Assembly: GCA_938041335.1 (NCBI GenBank)
Contig: CALIAF010000042.1
Location: forward strand, 1-61,619
DNA from: an uncultured Ulvibacter sp.
GTDB taxonomy: Bacteria > Bacteroidota > Bacteroidia > Flavobacteriales > Flavobacteriaceae
Reading direction: 5' to 3'
DNA length: 61,619 nt
Position numbers and translations under genes: made by a program. Positions 10,487 to 18,661 of the stretch are shown here, piece by piece. The notes under the pieces were generated by a model, which was given only the letters and a program-made list of their open reading frames with translations, was not told where the DNA came from and ran no database searches. The stretch's first letter is position 1. The number at the start of each line of letters is the position of its first letter.

Positions 10487-11395
10487 TTATAGTTTAATGA
10501 TATAGTTTACTCCGTAGTTTACTGGTCTTGATTCTGTACTACCAGAATTAGCAATACTTGCACTTGCACCATGGACATGATTTGGTTCGAAGTCCATCGA
10601 AGGTGGTCTTAAACCTGCAGCAGCATTATTATTATTGAATCCAGATCCACTAATATCTGTAACAGTACCATCTCCATCTGCGGAGATTGGTAATACCCCA
10701 CCCTCTCCTCCTCCATCTGAATAGATAAGTTTGTGTCTGTGGCCACCACCACCACTAACGGTAACAGTTGCCGTATGGCTATGTGATAGATTTGTGTCAT
10801 CTTGGACTCCTTTAAGAGTTGTAGTTACACTTGTTAAATTATTTGTTCCAGCGCCTCTTAAAAACATTCCTCGTAAATCAGGTGTGTTATTACCTAGTAA
10901 TGTTATTAGGGCATTATATTGTATTCCTGATGGTATTGTGGCTCCATCGCAAAGTAACCAACCAACTGGAACTTGTGCATTTGTGCCCACAAATGGCATA
11001 ATAGCACCCGTAGGCACCCCGTTATCCGCAGCTATAGCATAAGGTACGCTATTTAATTGTTCATCTGAGATAGTCGTGCCATCTTCTGAAATCCTTAAGT
11101 ATACCGGACTATTAGCGAAGGCAGGTCTTAATCCGTTTGTGTCGATAATGGTGGAGAATACACCAAAACTATCTGTTGATAGTGTTTGTGTTTGTGGAGA
11201 ACCTAGAGGGATTTCTGTTGTATTGTCTAACGTATATAATTCAAAAGATAAGTTAATAACAGATTGACCTATTCTTGCTGTTCCATCTGCATCTCTGGCA
11301 ATTCCTTGCACAGGAATCCCAATAGTTGATTGTGCAAATGCAGTGATTGTAATAAAGCTTACAAAAAATGATAGGAGTAATGTTCTTGTTTTCAT
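10487..11395 (-). CDS. Secreted phage tail-collar-like protein
   Basis: A 302-residue protein with a signal peptide (residues 1-22, MKTRTLLLSFFVSFITITAFAQ). After a beta-rich N-terminal half comes a tail-collar domain (about 125-302): GAIMPFVGTNAQVPVGWLLC, PDLRGMFLRG, then histidine/glycine-rich repeats (HSH, GGGGHRHK, NHVHG) and the closing RPVNYGVNYIIKL. This fold occurs in phage short tail fibres and in microcystin-dependent-type bacterial proteins. Here it is a Sec-exported chromosomal protein, first gene of an operon with the giant LamG protein, and no phage genes are nearby. The family's trimeric, metal-binding fibre structure suggests an extracellular stalk or adhesin, but that is inference. 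Confidence 0.8.
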   Translation of the reverse strand: MKTRTLLLSFFVSFITITAFAQSTIGIPVQGIARDADGTARIGQSVINLSFELYTLDNTTEIPLGSPQTQTLSTDSFGVFSTIIDTNGLRPAFANSPVYLRISEDGTTISDEQLNSVPYAIAADNGVPTGAIMPFVGTNAQVPVGWLLCDGATIPSGIQYNALITLLGNNTPDLRGMFLRGAGTNNLTSVTTTLKGVQDDTNLSHSHTATVTVSGGGGHRHKLIYSDGGGEGGVLPISADGDGTVTDISGSGFNNNNAAAGLRPPSMDFEPNHVHGASASIANSGSTESRPVNYGVNYIIKL

Positions 11396-11450
11396 AATGT
11401 TATTTATTTGGTAAAACGATGATGATTAAATTAGTCTGTAAGTATTGCAC

Positions 11451-11481
11451 CAAATCTAGGTGTTATAGAAGTTTCCTACAA
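11451..11481 (-). promoter_or_regulatory. Consensus Bacteroidota promoter of the secreted-protein operon
   Basis: On the minus strand, TTG at 11481-11479 is followed after 20 nt by TAGATTTG at 11458-11451. This is a full match to the Bacteroidota housekeeping consensus TTG-N19-21-TAnnTTTG. Transcription would start near 11445 and leave a leader of about 50 nt before ATG 11395. The rest of the 331-bp gap (11396-11726) is AT-rich; apart from a TAAATTTG at 11715-11722 just before the next gene, I see nothing in it. Confidence 0.65.
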
Positions 11482-11726
11482 TACGTAGTGGTACGTAATT
11501 TTTTAAAAACACCTGACAATGAGCATATTAAGTCTATTATATTTTCGTTTTTCCTATAAATCGATTTTTTTTGCTTTAGAAAAGTTAAATTTTTGAACAA
11601 AGAATTAGAGGATTCATTTTTGTTGTTGTCTATCTCTATAAGATTATGGTGTTTCTTAATAAGTGTTTTTTTTTCTGAAATGTTAAAATCATTTATTATA
11701 GTTTTGATAATGACTAAATTTGAAAT

Positions 11727-12263
11727 ATGAATAAAATACTAGGCATAGGATCAAGAATTAACCATCCAGAATATGGTAAAGGAGTGGTGACAAATGTGGA
11801 CGCCACAAATTATTGGGTGACATTTATAGACTCTGGTTTAGAAACCATAGAAGTAGGCACAGATTTTGAAGTAATAGAAGCGACAGAAGATGAGGTGGAC
11901 ACAGTAAGTTTTTATGAAGTAGAAAAGACATTACGTTCCATCTTAAAAAAATGGAGTGATGTAAGTGAGGTGGTCACTATCGCAGATAAATGGAAAGGTG
12001 GTAAGATTATCTTGAAGCCAAAAGACAGTAGCTTATCTGACAAGGAAATACCAATAGAAACGTTCTTTCATAAAATTGTCATGCTCCGTGACCGCTTGCG
12101 AGTAATGGAACAGAAAATAAATAGTAGTAAAACATTAGACGACCAAGACAAGGTAGATTTGCAACAATATATAACACGTTGCTATGGTAGTTTAACTACC
12201 TTTAATGTGCTTTTTAAAGTAAGCAGTCAAAACTTTAAAGGCGATAGTTTAAAAAATAAATAA
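11727..12263 (+). CDS. Hypothetical protein with N-terminal Tudor-like (CarD/UvrD-tail-like) motif
   Basis: A 178-residue soluble protein. Residues 5-45 contain GIGSRINHPEYGKGVV...YWVTFIDSG, the pattern of small SH3/Tudor-like barrels found at the C-terminus of UvrD/PcrA helicases and in CarD-type proteins. Residues 60-178 are helical and charged, with no family I recognise. It ends 11 bp before the Bax-inhibitor-like gene, and both probably share a transcript. A TAAATTTG box lies only 4 bp upstream of the start codon; if it is the -7 element the mRNA would be leaderless or nearly so. A protein-binding role is a guess. Confidence 0.75.
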   Translation: MNKILGIGSRINHPEYGKGVVTNVDATNYWVTFIDSGLETIEVGTDFEVIEATEDEVDTVSFYEVEKTLRSILKKWSDVSEVVTIADKWKGGKIILKPKDSSLSDKEIPIETFFHKIVMLRDRLRVMEQKINSSKTLDDQDKVDLQQYITRCYGSLTTFNVLFKVSSQNFKGDSLKNK

Positions 12264-12274
12264 AAAAATAGATT

Positions 12275-12994
12275 ATGGATACAATAGATCAAGACTTTAA
12301 GATGCCACAGGCAACACTAATTACAAGCTTGTCACAAGACAGAAAGGCAGCTTTTTACAGAAAAACATATACGCACCTCGCGCTGGCAGTGTTGTTATTT
12401 GTTTTAGTAGAAATGGTCTTTTTTCAGATACCTGCAGTTGTTAATTTTGCATTGTCCCTAACAGATGGTATGCTTTGGCTCCTTATGCTGGGTGGTTTTA
12501 TGTTTGCCACAAGCTATGCAGAAAAAATGGCAATGGGCACAAAGGATAAAAACAAACAGTATTTGGCCTTGCTCTTATATGTAATTGCAGAAGCATTCAT
12601 TTTTATACCACTATTATTTGTAGCAATGTCGTATGCTGCAGATGGAGGAACGGCAATTTTAAGCCAAGCAGCAATACTTACAATTTCTTTATTTGCAGGT
12701 CTTTCTGGAATTGCTTTAGTCACTAAAAAAGATTTCTCTTTTTTAAAATCTATATTATCTATTGGCTTTTTTGTAGCCATAGGTTTGATTGTAGCAGGAA
12801 TGCTTTTTGGTTTTAATCTAGGGCTGTGGTTTAGTGTCGGGATGGTACTCTTAGCAGCAGGCTCTATTTTATATCAAACTTCAAATATGGTGCACAAGTA
12901 TGAAGAAGATCAATATGTTGCAGCTTCTTTAGGACTGTTTGGATCATTAATGCTTTTATTCTGGTACATCTTGAGTATCTTAAACAGGAGTTAA
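12275..12994 (+). CDS. Bax inhibitor-1 / YccA family membrane protein
   Basis: A 239-residue protein with seven predicted membrane segments filling residues 30-237, after a short soluble N-terminus containing the typical RKAAFYRKTYTHLALAV lead-in. This is the BI-1/YccA (UPF0005) family of pH-sensitive membrane channels or protease modulators. In E. coli YccA modulates FtsH; bacterial BsYetJ leaks calcium. Conserved late acidic residues (HKYEEDQYVAASL) are present. It follows a small soluble gene by 11 bp and is followed by a strong terminator. Confidence 0.9.
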   Translation: MDTIDQDFKMPQATLITSLSQDRKAAFYRKTYTHLALAVLLFVLVEMVFFQIPAVVNFALSLTDGMLWLLMLGGFMFATSYAEKMAMGTKDKNKQYLALLLYVIAEAFIFIPLLFVAMSYAADGGTAILSQAAILTISLFAGLSGIALVTKKDFSFLKSILSIGFFVAIGLIVAGMLFGFNLGLWFSVGMVLLAAGSILYQTSNMVHKYEEDQYVAASLGLFGSLMLLFWYILSILNRS

Positions 12995-13010
12995 GCACAC
13001 TAATACTAGT

Positions 13011-13061
13011 AAAAGTTCGTTCTAACTTAGGTTATTTCCTTTGTTTGAACGAACTTTTTTT
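13011..13061 (+). terminator. Strong intrinsic terminator directly abutting the next start codon
   Basis: Stem AAAAGTTCGTTC (13011-13022) with GAACGAACTTTTTTT (13047-13061). The T tract runs into the ATG at 13062. It ends the Bax-inhibitor transcript. Confidence 0.85.
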
Positions 13062-13904
13062 ATGCCTATATTTTTAAACTTTTTACAAGAAGATGCGCCG
13101 TCCTTAGTAGGGTATTATGCCTATTACGTGATTTTTATTATTATTCTTTACTTTTTGTTTCAAGTGTTTGAAAACTGGTATGCAGAAAAATACCATCGCC
13201 CTTTATTTAGAGATATTCTAGTTTTTAGGACCATCTCTGACGAACAAGAAGCTATTTTAAAACATCACTTTACATTCTATAGAGACCTTTCGGTAAAACA
13301 TAAAAAACAGTTTAGGCATCGGGTGGCTGTATTTATTGAAGATAAAGAGTTTATTGGTAAAGAAGGAATAGCTGTTACCACAGAAATGAAAACACTTGTT
13401 GCAGCAATGGGATGCATGTTGAGCTTTGGTCGTAAAAAATATTTATACGGCATACTTTACACGATTATCATATTTCCTGACGAATTTTACAGCGCTGCTA
13501 ACGATGCGTATCATAAAGGAGAGTTTAATCCAAAAGGTAAAGTGCTTGTTTTGAGCTGGAAGCATTTTAAAGAAGGCTATGAGATCGATAACGATAATTT
13601 TAATTTAGGACTGCACGAATTTATGCACGCCATGCATCTAGAGGCAAAAGTAGGGAAAGACCTAGATGCTTCTCGATTTATGAAACATTTCAGAAATATA
13701 ATGCGACAACTTGACGATGAGGATTTAAAGAAGACCTTAGATGAAACACGATTTTTTAGAGCATACGCATTTACAAATCAATATGAGTTTATGGCGGTCC
13801 TTACAGAGTACTTTTTTGAATCGCCAAAAGAATTAAAACAGCATTTCCCAATAGTGTATGATCACGTGAATAAAGCGCTTAATATGCAGTTAGTTGGGTT
13901 TTAG
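13062..13904 (+). CDS. MtfA-like zinc-dependent peptidase, membrane-anchored
   Basis: About 280 residues from ATG 13062; the frame is open to a TTG at 13041 that lies inside the terminator stem and is rejected. One membrane segment occupies about residues 14-36. The soluble domain carries HEFMH (His185, Glu186, His189) and a downstream acidic YEFMAVLTEYFFESP that can supply the third zinc ligand. This is the pattern of MtfA (DgsA anti-repressor), a peptidase that in enterobacteria binds the glucose repressor Mlc. Flavobacteria lack that PTS circuit, so the target here is unknown. The gene has no visible promoter-sized leader because a terminator touches its start codon. Confidence 0.8.
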   Translation: MPIFLNFLQEDAPSLVGYYAYYVIFIIILYFLFQVFENWYAEKYHRPLFRDILVFRTISDEQEAILKHHFTFYRDLSVKHKKQFRHRVAVFIEDKEFIGKEGIAVTTEMKTLVAAMGCMLSFGRKKYLYGILYTIIIFPDEFYSAANDAYHKGEFNPKGKVLVLSWKHFKEGYEIDNDNFNLGLHEFMHAMHLEAKVGKDLDASRFMKHFRNIMRQLDDEDLKKTLDETRFFRAYAFTNQYEFMAVLTEYFFESPKELKQHFPIVYDHVNKALNMQLVGF

Positions 13905-14081
13905 TGGTGCGTGGTGAGCTTTGAGCAGTGGGGAAAATGTTATTAGTTAAGCGTTAATCGGGGTTTTGTTATCGCGGAATAAGTAGTCTCATTGTTGAGA
14001 AAAAAGAAGTTTGACCGTTCGATGTGGTGAACAGAAAGTAGAAAGAACTGAGATGGTTATTTTTGTAAAGTTTTAATAAGT

Positions 14082-14126
14082 AAGTATGCCGAAACAGTTG
14101 TCATTAAGGCAGGTTTACTTTTTTTC
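14082..14126 (+). terminator. Possible terminator after the peptidase gene
   Basis: Imperfect inverted repeat AAGTA-TGCC / GGCA-(GGTT)-TACTT followed by seven T on the plus strand. The four-base bulge makes it weak. The rest of 13905-14142 shows nothing recognisable. Confidence 0.35.
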
Positions 14127-14142
14127 CTAATTCCTAAAGCTA

Positions 14143-14802
14143 TTACGCTAATAATTTTTTAAGGTCTGAAATATTCTGCGTTGGATTCTCGGCTTTAAAA
14201 ACATAACTACCGGCTACTAATGCAGTAGCACCCGCGTCTTTTAATTTTTTAGCGTTAAGGTTTGTCACACCACCATCTATTTCTATGTGCGTGTCTAGCC
14301 CTCTTTCGTCAATCATTTTACGAAGTTTTCTCACTTTATCATATGTGATTTCTTCAAATTTTTGACCTCCAAAACCTGGGTTAATTGACATAATTAGCAC
14401 CATAAAACATTTAGGCAGAATGTCTTCTAATACAGATACAGGCGTTGTTAAATTTAAAACCACTCCTGCCTTACATCCCGCTTGTTCTATTTGAGCTAAT
14501 GTTCTGTGAAGGTGGACTGTAGATTCATAATGTACCGTAATAATATCTGCGCCCACTTTTGCAAATTCTTCAATATAGCGTTCTGGTTTTTCTATCATTA
14601 AATGCACGTCTAGCGGCTTGGTTGCATGCTTTTTAATTGCTTGGATTACAGGCATGCCGTAAGAAATATTTGGAACAAAATGACCGTCCATTACATCTAT
14701 ATGAAACCAGTCTGCCTCACTGGCATTAACCATTTCAACATCACGTTGTAGGTTTCCAAAATCTGCGGCTAGCATAGACGGGGCGATAATAGTTTGTTTC
14801 AT
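14143..14802 (-). CDS. rpe: Ribulose-phosphate 3-epimerase
   Basis: A 219-residue TIM-barrel enzyme interconverting ribulose 5-phosphate and xylulose 5-phosphate in the pentose phosphate pathway. It shows all family landmarks: APSMLAADF at the N-terminus, FHIDVMDGHFVPNISYG with metal-binding His and catalytic Asp, DVHLMIEKP, SINPGFGGQKF, and the second catalytic Asp in HIEIDGGV followed by the phosphate-binding AGSYVF. Length is normal. Its start codon lies within the last four bases of the upstream BLUF gene (14799-14802), so the two are translationally coupled. Confidence 0.97.
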   Translation of the reverse strand: MKQTIIAPSMLAADFGNLQRDVEMVNASEADWFHIDVMDGHFVPNISYGMPVIQAIKKHATKPLDVHLMIEKPERYIEEFAKVGADIITVHYESTVHLHRTLAQIEQAGCKAGVVLNLTTPVSVLEDILPKCFMVLIMSINPGFGGQKFEEITYDKVRKLRKMIDERGLDTHIEIDGGVTNLNAKKLKDAGATALVAGSYVFKAENPTQNISDLKKLLA

Positions 14803-15209
14803 GAGTTATATTTAAGAAAATTATTAGTAAGTGAAATTAGTTCGTCTGCTTCTAGGTAATCGGCGTTTTTGATCCAATTAAAATAAGTGACTAGTTTTTT
14901 GGCGTCAGAGTAGCGATCAATTATTTTAAACTGACCACTATTGTAAGCGCTAAAAATGCGTCCTTCTATTTTTTTATCTAAAATTTTTAATAGGCCTTGA
15001 TGTCGTGTGTCTTTTTTAATTTTTGAATATAAACGGTCTATCTGTGCCTCTTCTCCTTCTAAAATTTGAAAGAAATACTTGTTTCTAATAAGTAATACCC
15101 CAGTGATCCCTTCTTGTTTGTTTTTAAGATTTACAAATTGAATTAAATCGTCAATGTCATACTTCTTTAGATTATCATCAAAATTGCTAATATAACAGAG
15201 TGCTTTCAT
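14799..15209 (-). CDS. Short BLUF blue-light sensor protein (FAD-binding)
   Basis: About 136 residues from ATG 15209; an in-frame ATG at 15230 adds seven residues before the fold. The BLUF signature is clear: Tyr6 (ALCYIS), Asn30 (LKNKQEGITGVLL) and Gln48 (YFFQILEGEE). Their spacing of 24 and 18 residues equals AppA Tyr21/Asn45/Gln63. BLUF domains bind FAD and switch a Tyr-Gln hydrogen-bond network under blue light. The usual W-x-M segment is replaced by Tyr89-Asn-Ser91 (GRIFSAYNSGQF), so the conserved Met and semi-conserved Trp are missing. No output domain is attached, so it should act through a partner protein. It overlaps rpe by 4 bp. Confidence 0.9.
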   Translation of the reverse strand: MKALCYISNFDDNLKKYDIDDLIQFVNLKNKQEGITGVLLIRNKYFFQILEGEEAQIDRLYSKIKKDTRHQGLLKILDKKIEGRIFSAYNSGQFKIIDRYSDAKKLVTYFNWIKNADYLEADELISLTNNFLKYNS

Positions 15210-15290
15210 AGGGGAATTCGAAGATAGCAAAATTGTGAAGGTTAAAAAATATAAGAGAATGAAATTAGTTGCATTTTAAAAGTTTGTTGC

Positions 15291-15320
15291 TAAAAAAACC
15301 TCCGGTAATCAGCCGGAGGT
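15291..15320 (-). terminator. Rho-independent terminator downstream of rpoD
   Basis: Perfect 8-bp stem ACCTCCGG/CCGGAGGT with a 6-7-base loop, followed on the minus strand by seven T. It lies about 140 bp beyond the sigma factor stop codon. Confidence 0.85.
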
Positions 15321-15458
15321 CATTCATCAATCAAAAAACGAACAGTTTTAATCGCTGCCAAAGCATTGATTTGTGTACTGTCGTAACGTTTCATCTATTT
15401 TCCTATTAGTCATTGGAGTAAATTTCCGAAGAAAAAATAGATGTTAGGCTTTATAGAA

Positions 15459-16322
15459 CTAGCCCAAATATGTTTTTAATATGGTGCTTCTAGACGTATG
15501 TTTTAACCGTCTAATTGCTTTTTCTTTTATCTGTCTTACACGCTCTCGTGTGAGGTCAAAGGTATTACTTATTTCTTCAAGTGTCATAGGGTGTTGATGT
15601 GATAGTCCAAAATATAACCTAAGCACATCTGCTTCTCTAGGTGTTAAGGTCTCGAGAGCACGTTCAATTTCTGTACGTAAAGATGCAATAATTAAGGCCT
15701 GATCTGGACTGGGTGTTCCACCTATGTTTAACACATCGTACAGGTTATAGTCCTCTCCATCTTTAAGCGGGGCATCCATAGAAATACTACGGCCGGTGTT
15801 TTTCATTGCCTCCTTAACATCATTAATCGTCATATCGAGCTCTTTTGCAATCTCTTCTGGGCTCGGTGGACGCTCGTTTGCTTGCTCCAGGAAGGCAAAG
15901 GTCTTTTTTATTTTATTAATGCTACCTATTTTATTGAGGGGTAGGCGTACGGTACGTGATTGCTCTGCAAGGGCTTGCAAGATGGATTGCCTGATCCACC
16001 AAACCGCGTAAGAGATAAATTTGAAACCTCGTGTTTCATCAAAACGCGATGCAGCTTTTATTAAGCCTACATTGCCTTCATTAATAAGATCTGGAAGTGT
16101 TAATCCTTGATTTTGATATTGCTTTGCAACAGAAACAACAAAACGTAGATTCGCTTTGGTTAGTTTTTCTAGTGCTTGCTGGTCCCCAGCTTTGATTTTT
16201 TGAGCAAGCTCTACTTCTTCTGCAGCGGTAATAAGAGCGACTTTGCCTATCTCTTGTAAATATTTATCAAGGGATGCAGTCTCTCTATTAGTAACCTGCT
16301 TAGATATTTTAAGTTGTCTCAT
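15459..16322 (-). CDS. rpoD: Primary RNA polymerase sigma factor (sigma-70)
   Basis: 287 residues, the usual length of the Bacteroidota housekeeping sigma factor, which lacks region 1.1. Region 1.2 ([18 protein letters not shown]), region 2 ([33 protein letters not shown] and [14 protein letters not shown]), region 3 and region 4 with its helix-turn-helix ([28 protein letters not shown]) are all intact. It directs RNA polymerase to promoters of the TTG-N20-TAnnTTTG type, several of which I see in this window. Monocistronic, with its own terminator. Confidence 0.97.
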   Translation of the reverse strand: MRQLKISKQVTNRETASLDKYLQEIGKVALITAAEEVELAQKIKAGDQQALEKLTKANLRFVVSVAKQYQNQGLTLPDLINEGNVGLIKAASRFDETRGFKFISYAVWWIRQSILQALAEQSRTVRLPLNKIGSINKIKKTFAFLEQANERPPSPEEIAKELDMTINDVKEAMKNTGRSISMDAPLKDGEDYNLYDVLNIGGTPSPDQALIIASLRTEIERALETLTPREADVLRLYFGLSHQHPMTLEEISNTFDLTRERVRQIKEKAIRRLKHTSRSTILKTYLG

Positions 16323-16522
16323 GTCGTATAAAAAATGTATGTAATGGCAAACACCGTGATGTCTCTATTAGTTATACGTGATAAAGTTAAAAAGGTTACA
16401 AAATTTAAGAAACTATTAAGTATTCGTCTTGATTGTGCGCAGTCTGCTTTGCCTTTATTATGGTTTTAATAGCGTAATTAGCTTTATATAATGATAAATA
16501 TATTTTACATTTTTTTAAATAT

Positions 16523-16690
16523 TCAAAATTTATTTTTTCCTAAACAATCTCCAATATGAGTTCCATCTGAATATTGCCAATTCTGATTCTCAATAAAAGA
16601 TTCCGAATTAGAATACATATTCAAGACAATTACCAGCCCAATTATCAAACTTGTATCTGAACCGCTATTTTTTATATATCGAGTTAGCAT
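16523..16690 (-). CDS. Possible 55-aa small protein
   Basis: Open frame from ATG 16690 to TGA 16523 encoding 55 residues (MLTRYIKNSGSDTSLIIGLV at the start, GDCLGKNKF at the end). A hydrophobic stretch at about 14-24 could be a membrane segment or signal anchor. The last third (NWQYSDGTHIGDCLGKN) looks like a genuine protein tail. The region is more AT-rich than its surroundings and also holds the two next small genes. No family recognised. The rest of 16323-16739 contains the rpoD upstream region and nothing else I can name. Confidence 0.45.
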   Translation of the reverse strand: MLTRYIKNSGSDTSLIIGLVIVLNMYSNSESFIENQNWQYSDGTHIGDCLGKNKF

Positions 16691-16739
16691 TTGTTTTTTT
16701 ATTCATTAATCTAAAACACAAGTCGGAACAGTACTGTTA

Positions 16740-17075
16740 TTATTCATTTTTCAAATATACAAAACCAGTTTTTCCAGATTTAAAAGCTACTTCAGCACGT
16801 TTATAATCGTCAACTTCATATTCATCTGCACTGATTAATTCTTCATCAGTCACTTCAAATAGTGTCCCTTCTACAAAATCTGTTTCATTTCCTGTGTATT
16901 CAAGAATTGGATGCATATCAGTTCCACTTGATTCAATTACTTTTGGGTCGGTTATTTTTATTTTTGAAATGACGTATTTGTCTAATCTATCTTTGTTTCC
17001 GGTTAATACTCTTCCAAAAGTATCTCGTTGTACATTTTCAAGTTGAAGAGTTCCGTAAGAAAATAATTTTTTCAT
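16740..17075 (-). CDS. Gamma-glutamylcyclotransferase-like (AIG2) protein
   Basis: About 111 residues from ATG 17075, which follows the upstream stop by 2 bp; an ATG at 17090 inside the upstream gene is the alternative. The fold signature is present: FSYGTLQ at the N-terminus (phosphate/carboxylate-binding YGTL loop), the EGTLFEV strand, and the acidic DEYEVDDYKR where the catalytic glutamate of the family lies. Members cleave gamma-glutamyl peptides or amines to 5-oxoproline. The substrate cannot be told from sequence. It forms a two-gene unit with the upstream membrane protein. Confidence 0.8.
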   Translation of the reverse strand: MKKLFSYGTLQLENVQRDTFGRVLTGNKDRLDKYVISKIKITDPKVIESSGTDMHPILEYTGNETDFVEGTLFEVTDEELISADEYEVDDYKRAEVAFKSGKTGFVYLKNE

Positions 17076-17077
17076 AT

Positions 17078-17494
17078 TTATTTTTTCCATAGATCAGAAA
17101 TATTGTCAGCTGGCAAATAATTCCACCAACTATAATTCACAAATCTTTCTTTAATCTTTAATGTATCGTTTTGTTCGTTTATAAATTCCAAAGGATATTT
17201 CGCAATCATACTAAATTTTGGGTTCTCTTTGTCATAAACAACAACTACCAATTTTTCTTTCGGATAATTATCTCCTTGTCTTCCCTGAAATATCATTCCG
17301 TTAACGTGATATTCATATCTTGAATAATCGTGTTTATGTTTTCCAGATTCCCAATTCGCAACTATTTTTCCGTAAGTATATCCTGTATTGTTTTTTAGTC
17401 CACTAAAAGTTGAATAATTCCAAGAGAAAATAGTTTCGAATATCAGTAAAAATACGATTATGATTATGTATGAATTTCGTTTTTTATTGTTCAT
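17078..17494 (-). CDS. Small membrane-anchored protein, DUF3592-like
   Basis: 138 residues. An N-terminal membrane segment (about 8-26, IIIIVFLLIFETIF) is followed by an extracytoplasmic beta-rich part with YEYHVNGMIFQGRQG and VVVYDKENPKFSMI, a pattern seen in DUF3592-type proteins (a polar domain that reports YxVNG...VYYDPxNP). Function unknown. It lies in an AT-rich patch (16.4-17.6 kb) of small genes and precedes the GGCT-like gene by 2 bp. Confidence 0.65.
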   Translation of the reverse strand: MNNKKRNSYIIIIVFLLIFETIFSWNYSTFSGLKNNTGYTYGKIVANWESGKHKHDYSRYEYHVNGMIFQGRQGDNYPKEKLVVVVYDKENPKFSMIAKYPLEFINEQNDTLKIKERFVNYSWWNYLPADNISDLWKK

Positions 17495-17661
17495 TCCTCA
17501 AATGCACTAAAACAATATATTATCGTCATTGACGATATATCCTATGTGCTTAATGTGTCAATTCAACCAATTATGGGATCTAAAAGGGTGTTAATAGATC
17601 AACTAAAGATAAGTATTAATTTTTAGTATAACAGGGCGCTGTTTAATACAAAAAATCCCAT

Positions 17662-18321
17662 CTAAGAAAACAAAGGTGCGACCTTAGCGTATCCAATCTC
17701 CTTAAAAGTAGAAACCACTTTGTCTGCCTGCGAGTAATCTTGATCTGTAGAGTGTTTACTATCATACCCCACCACAAATATCCCTGCTCCATTGGCCGCT
17801 TTAATGCCATTACTGGAGTCTTCTATCACCATACAATTTTCACGAGGTTGTCTTGCGGCTTCTGCGGCTTTAATAAAAATCTCTGGATGCGGTTTACTTT
17901 CTTTTAAGTCTGCACCACTCAACTTTGCAACAAAGTATGGGTTGAGGTCAAAACGATCAAAGATGCGGTCTATGTTTGGCATGGAAGCAGAAGAGGCCAA
18001 TACTAAGGTGAGTCCGTTGTTAAAATAATCTTTTATCAAGTCAAGCACGCCTTCCAGTAATTGCAGCGAACTGTCATTTTCAAACAGATATTTAAAATGT
18101 TTCCGTTTACAAGCTACAAGTGTTTCAGGAGCTTCAGAAAGATTAAACATATCCACTAATTTCTTGCAAATGTTTAATGTAGACTGACCAGTAAAACTGG
18201 TGTAAAGCGTTTCGGAAACGGCAATATTCATATCGCTAAACATTAAAAAATAGGCTTTTCTGTGCAAAGGTTCTGTGTCTACAATCACCCCGTCCATATC
18301 GAATAAAACTGCCTTTAACAT
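17662..18321 (-). CDS. HAD-superfamily phosphatase / beta-phosphoglucomutase-like
   Basis: 219 residues, HAD subfamily IA with the type 1 cap. Motif I is DMDGVIVDTEP (nucleophile Asp8, acid/base Asp10), motif II is LASSAS, motif III is the Lys in LKESKPHPEIF, and motif IV is VIEDSSNGIKAA. All catalytic residues are present. The family includes beta-phosphoglucomutase, phosphoglycolate phosphatase and sugar-phosphatases; the substrate is not predictable. It appears to be monocistronic. Confidence 0.9.
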   Translation of the reverse strand: MLKAVLFDMDGVIVDTEPLHRKAYFLMFSDMNIAVSETLYTSFTGQSTLNICKKLVDMFNLSEAPETLVACKRKHFKYLFENDSSLQLLEGVLDLIKDYFNNGLTLVLASSASMPNIDRIFDRFDLNPYFVAKLSGADLKESKPHPEIFIKAAEAARQPRENCMVIEDSSNGIKAANGAGIFVVGYDSKHSTDQDYSQADKVVSTFKEIGYAKVAPLFS

Positions 18322-18520
18322 AATAGAAATTTATTGAGAAAAATTAATATTTAAGAGATACAAAGTTAATAGTTAAATGTTAATCGTAGCTGGCTTATCT
18401 CTATCAAAATAATTCTTTTCTTATATAGTGTTTGCGAACATGTTTTATATAAAAAACTTCATTTTATAAATAATGAATAACCAACAATAATCAAAAATAG
18501 CAGTAAAAGGTTCCTGAGTG

Positions 18521-18568
18521 TTTTCAGTTGTTCGAGCGAAGCTAAGAACAACTGAAAATGTACCGAAG
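18521..18568. repeat. Intergenic palindromic repeat element
   Basis: Perfect arms TTTTCAGTTGTTC (18521-18533) and GAACAACTGAAAA (18546-18558) around a 12-base loop. The 14-mer AAAATGTACCGAAG (18555-18568) recurs in reverse complement at 21331-21344, in another intergenic region. It sits in the 340-bp gap 18322-18661, between divergent genes, and looks like a fragment of a dispersed flavobacterial intergenic repeat. A GATATTTG box at 18600-18607 may be the hppD -7 element. Confidence 0.6.
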
Positions 18569-18661
18569 GACCGACCCTCCATTAACAAAATAATTTTCCG
18601 ATATTTGCAGCAAGAAAATGACTCCATTCTTTTAGAGTCATTCGCCTAAAAACTTCACATT

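Noticed and set aside
10487-11395. Prophage remnant because of the tail-collar domain
   Set aside because: The protein has a signal peptide, no phage genes are adjacent, and it is in an operon with a T9SS protein.
18445-18627. 60-aa minus-strand ORF
   Set aside because: It runs through the palindromic repeat at 18521-18568 and the hppD promoter region and has no protein-like features.
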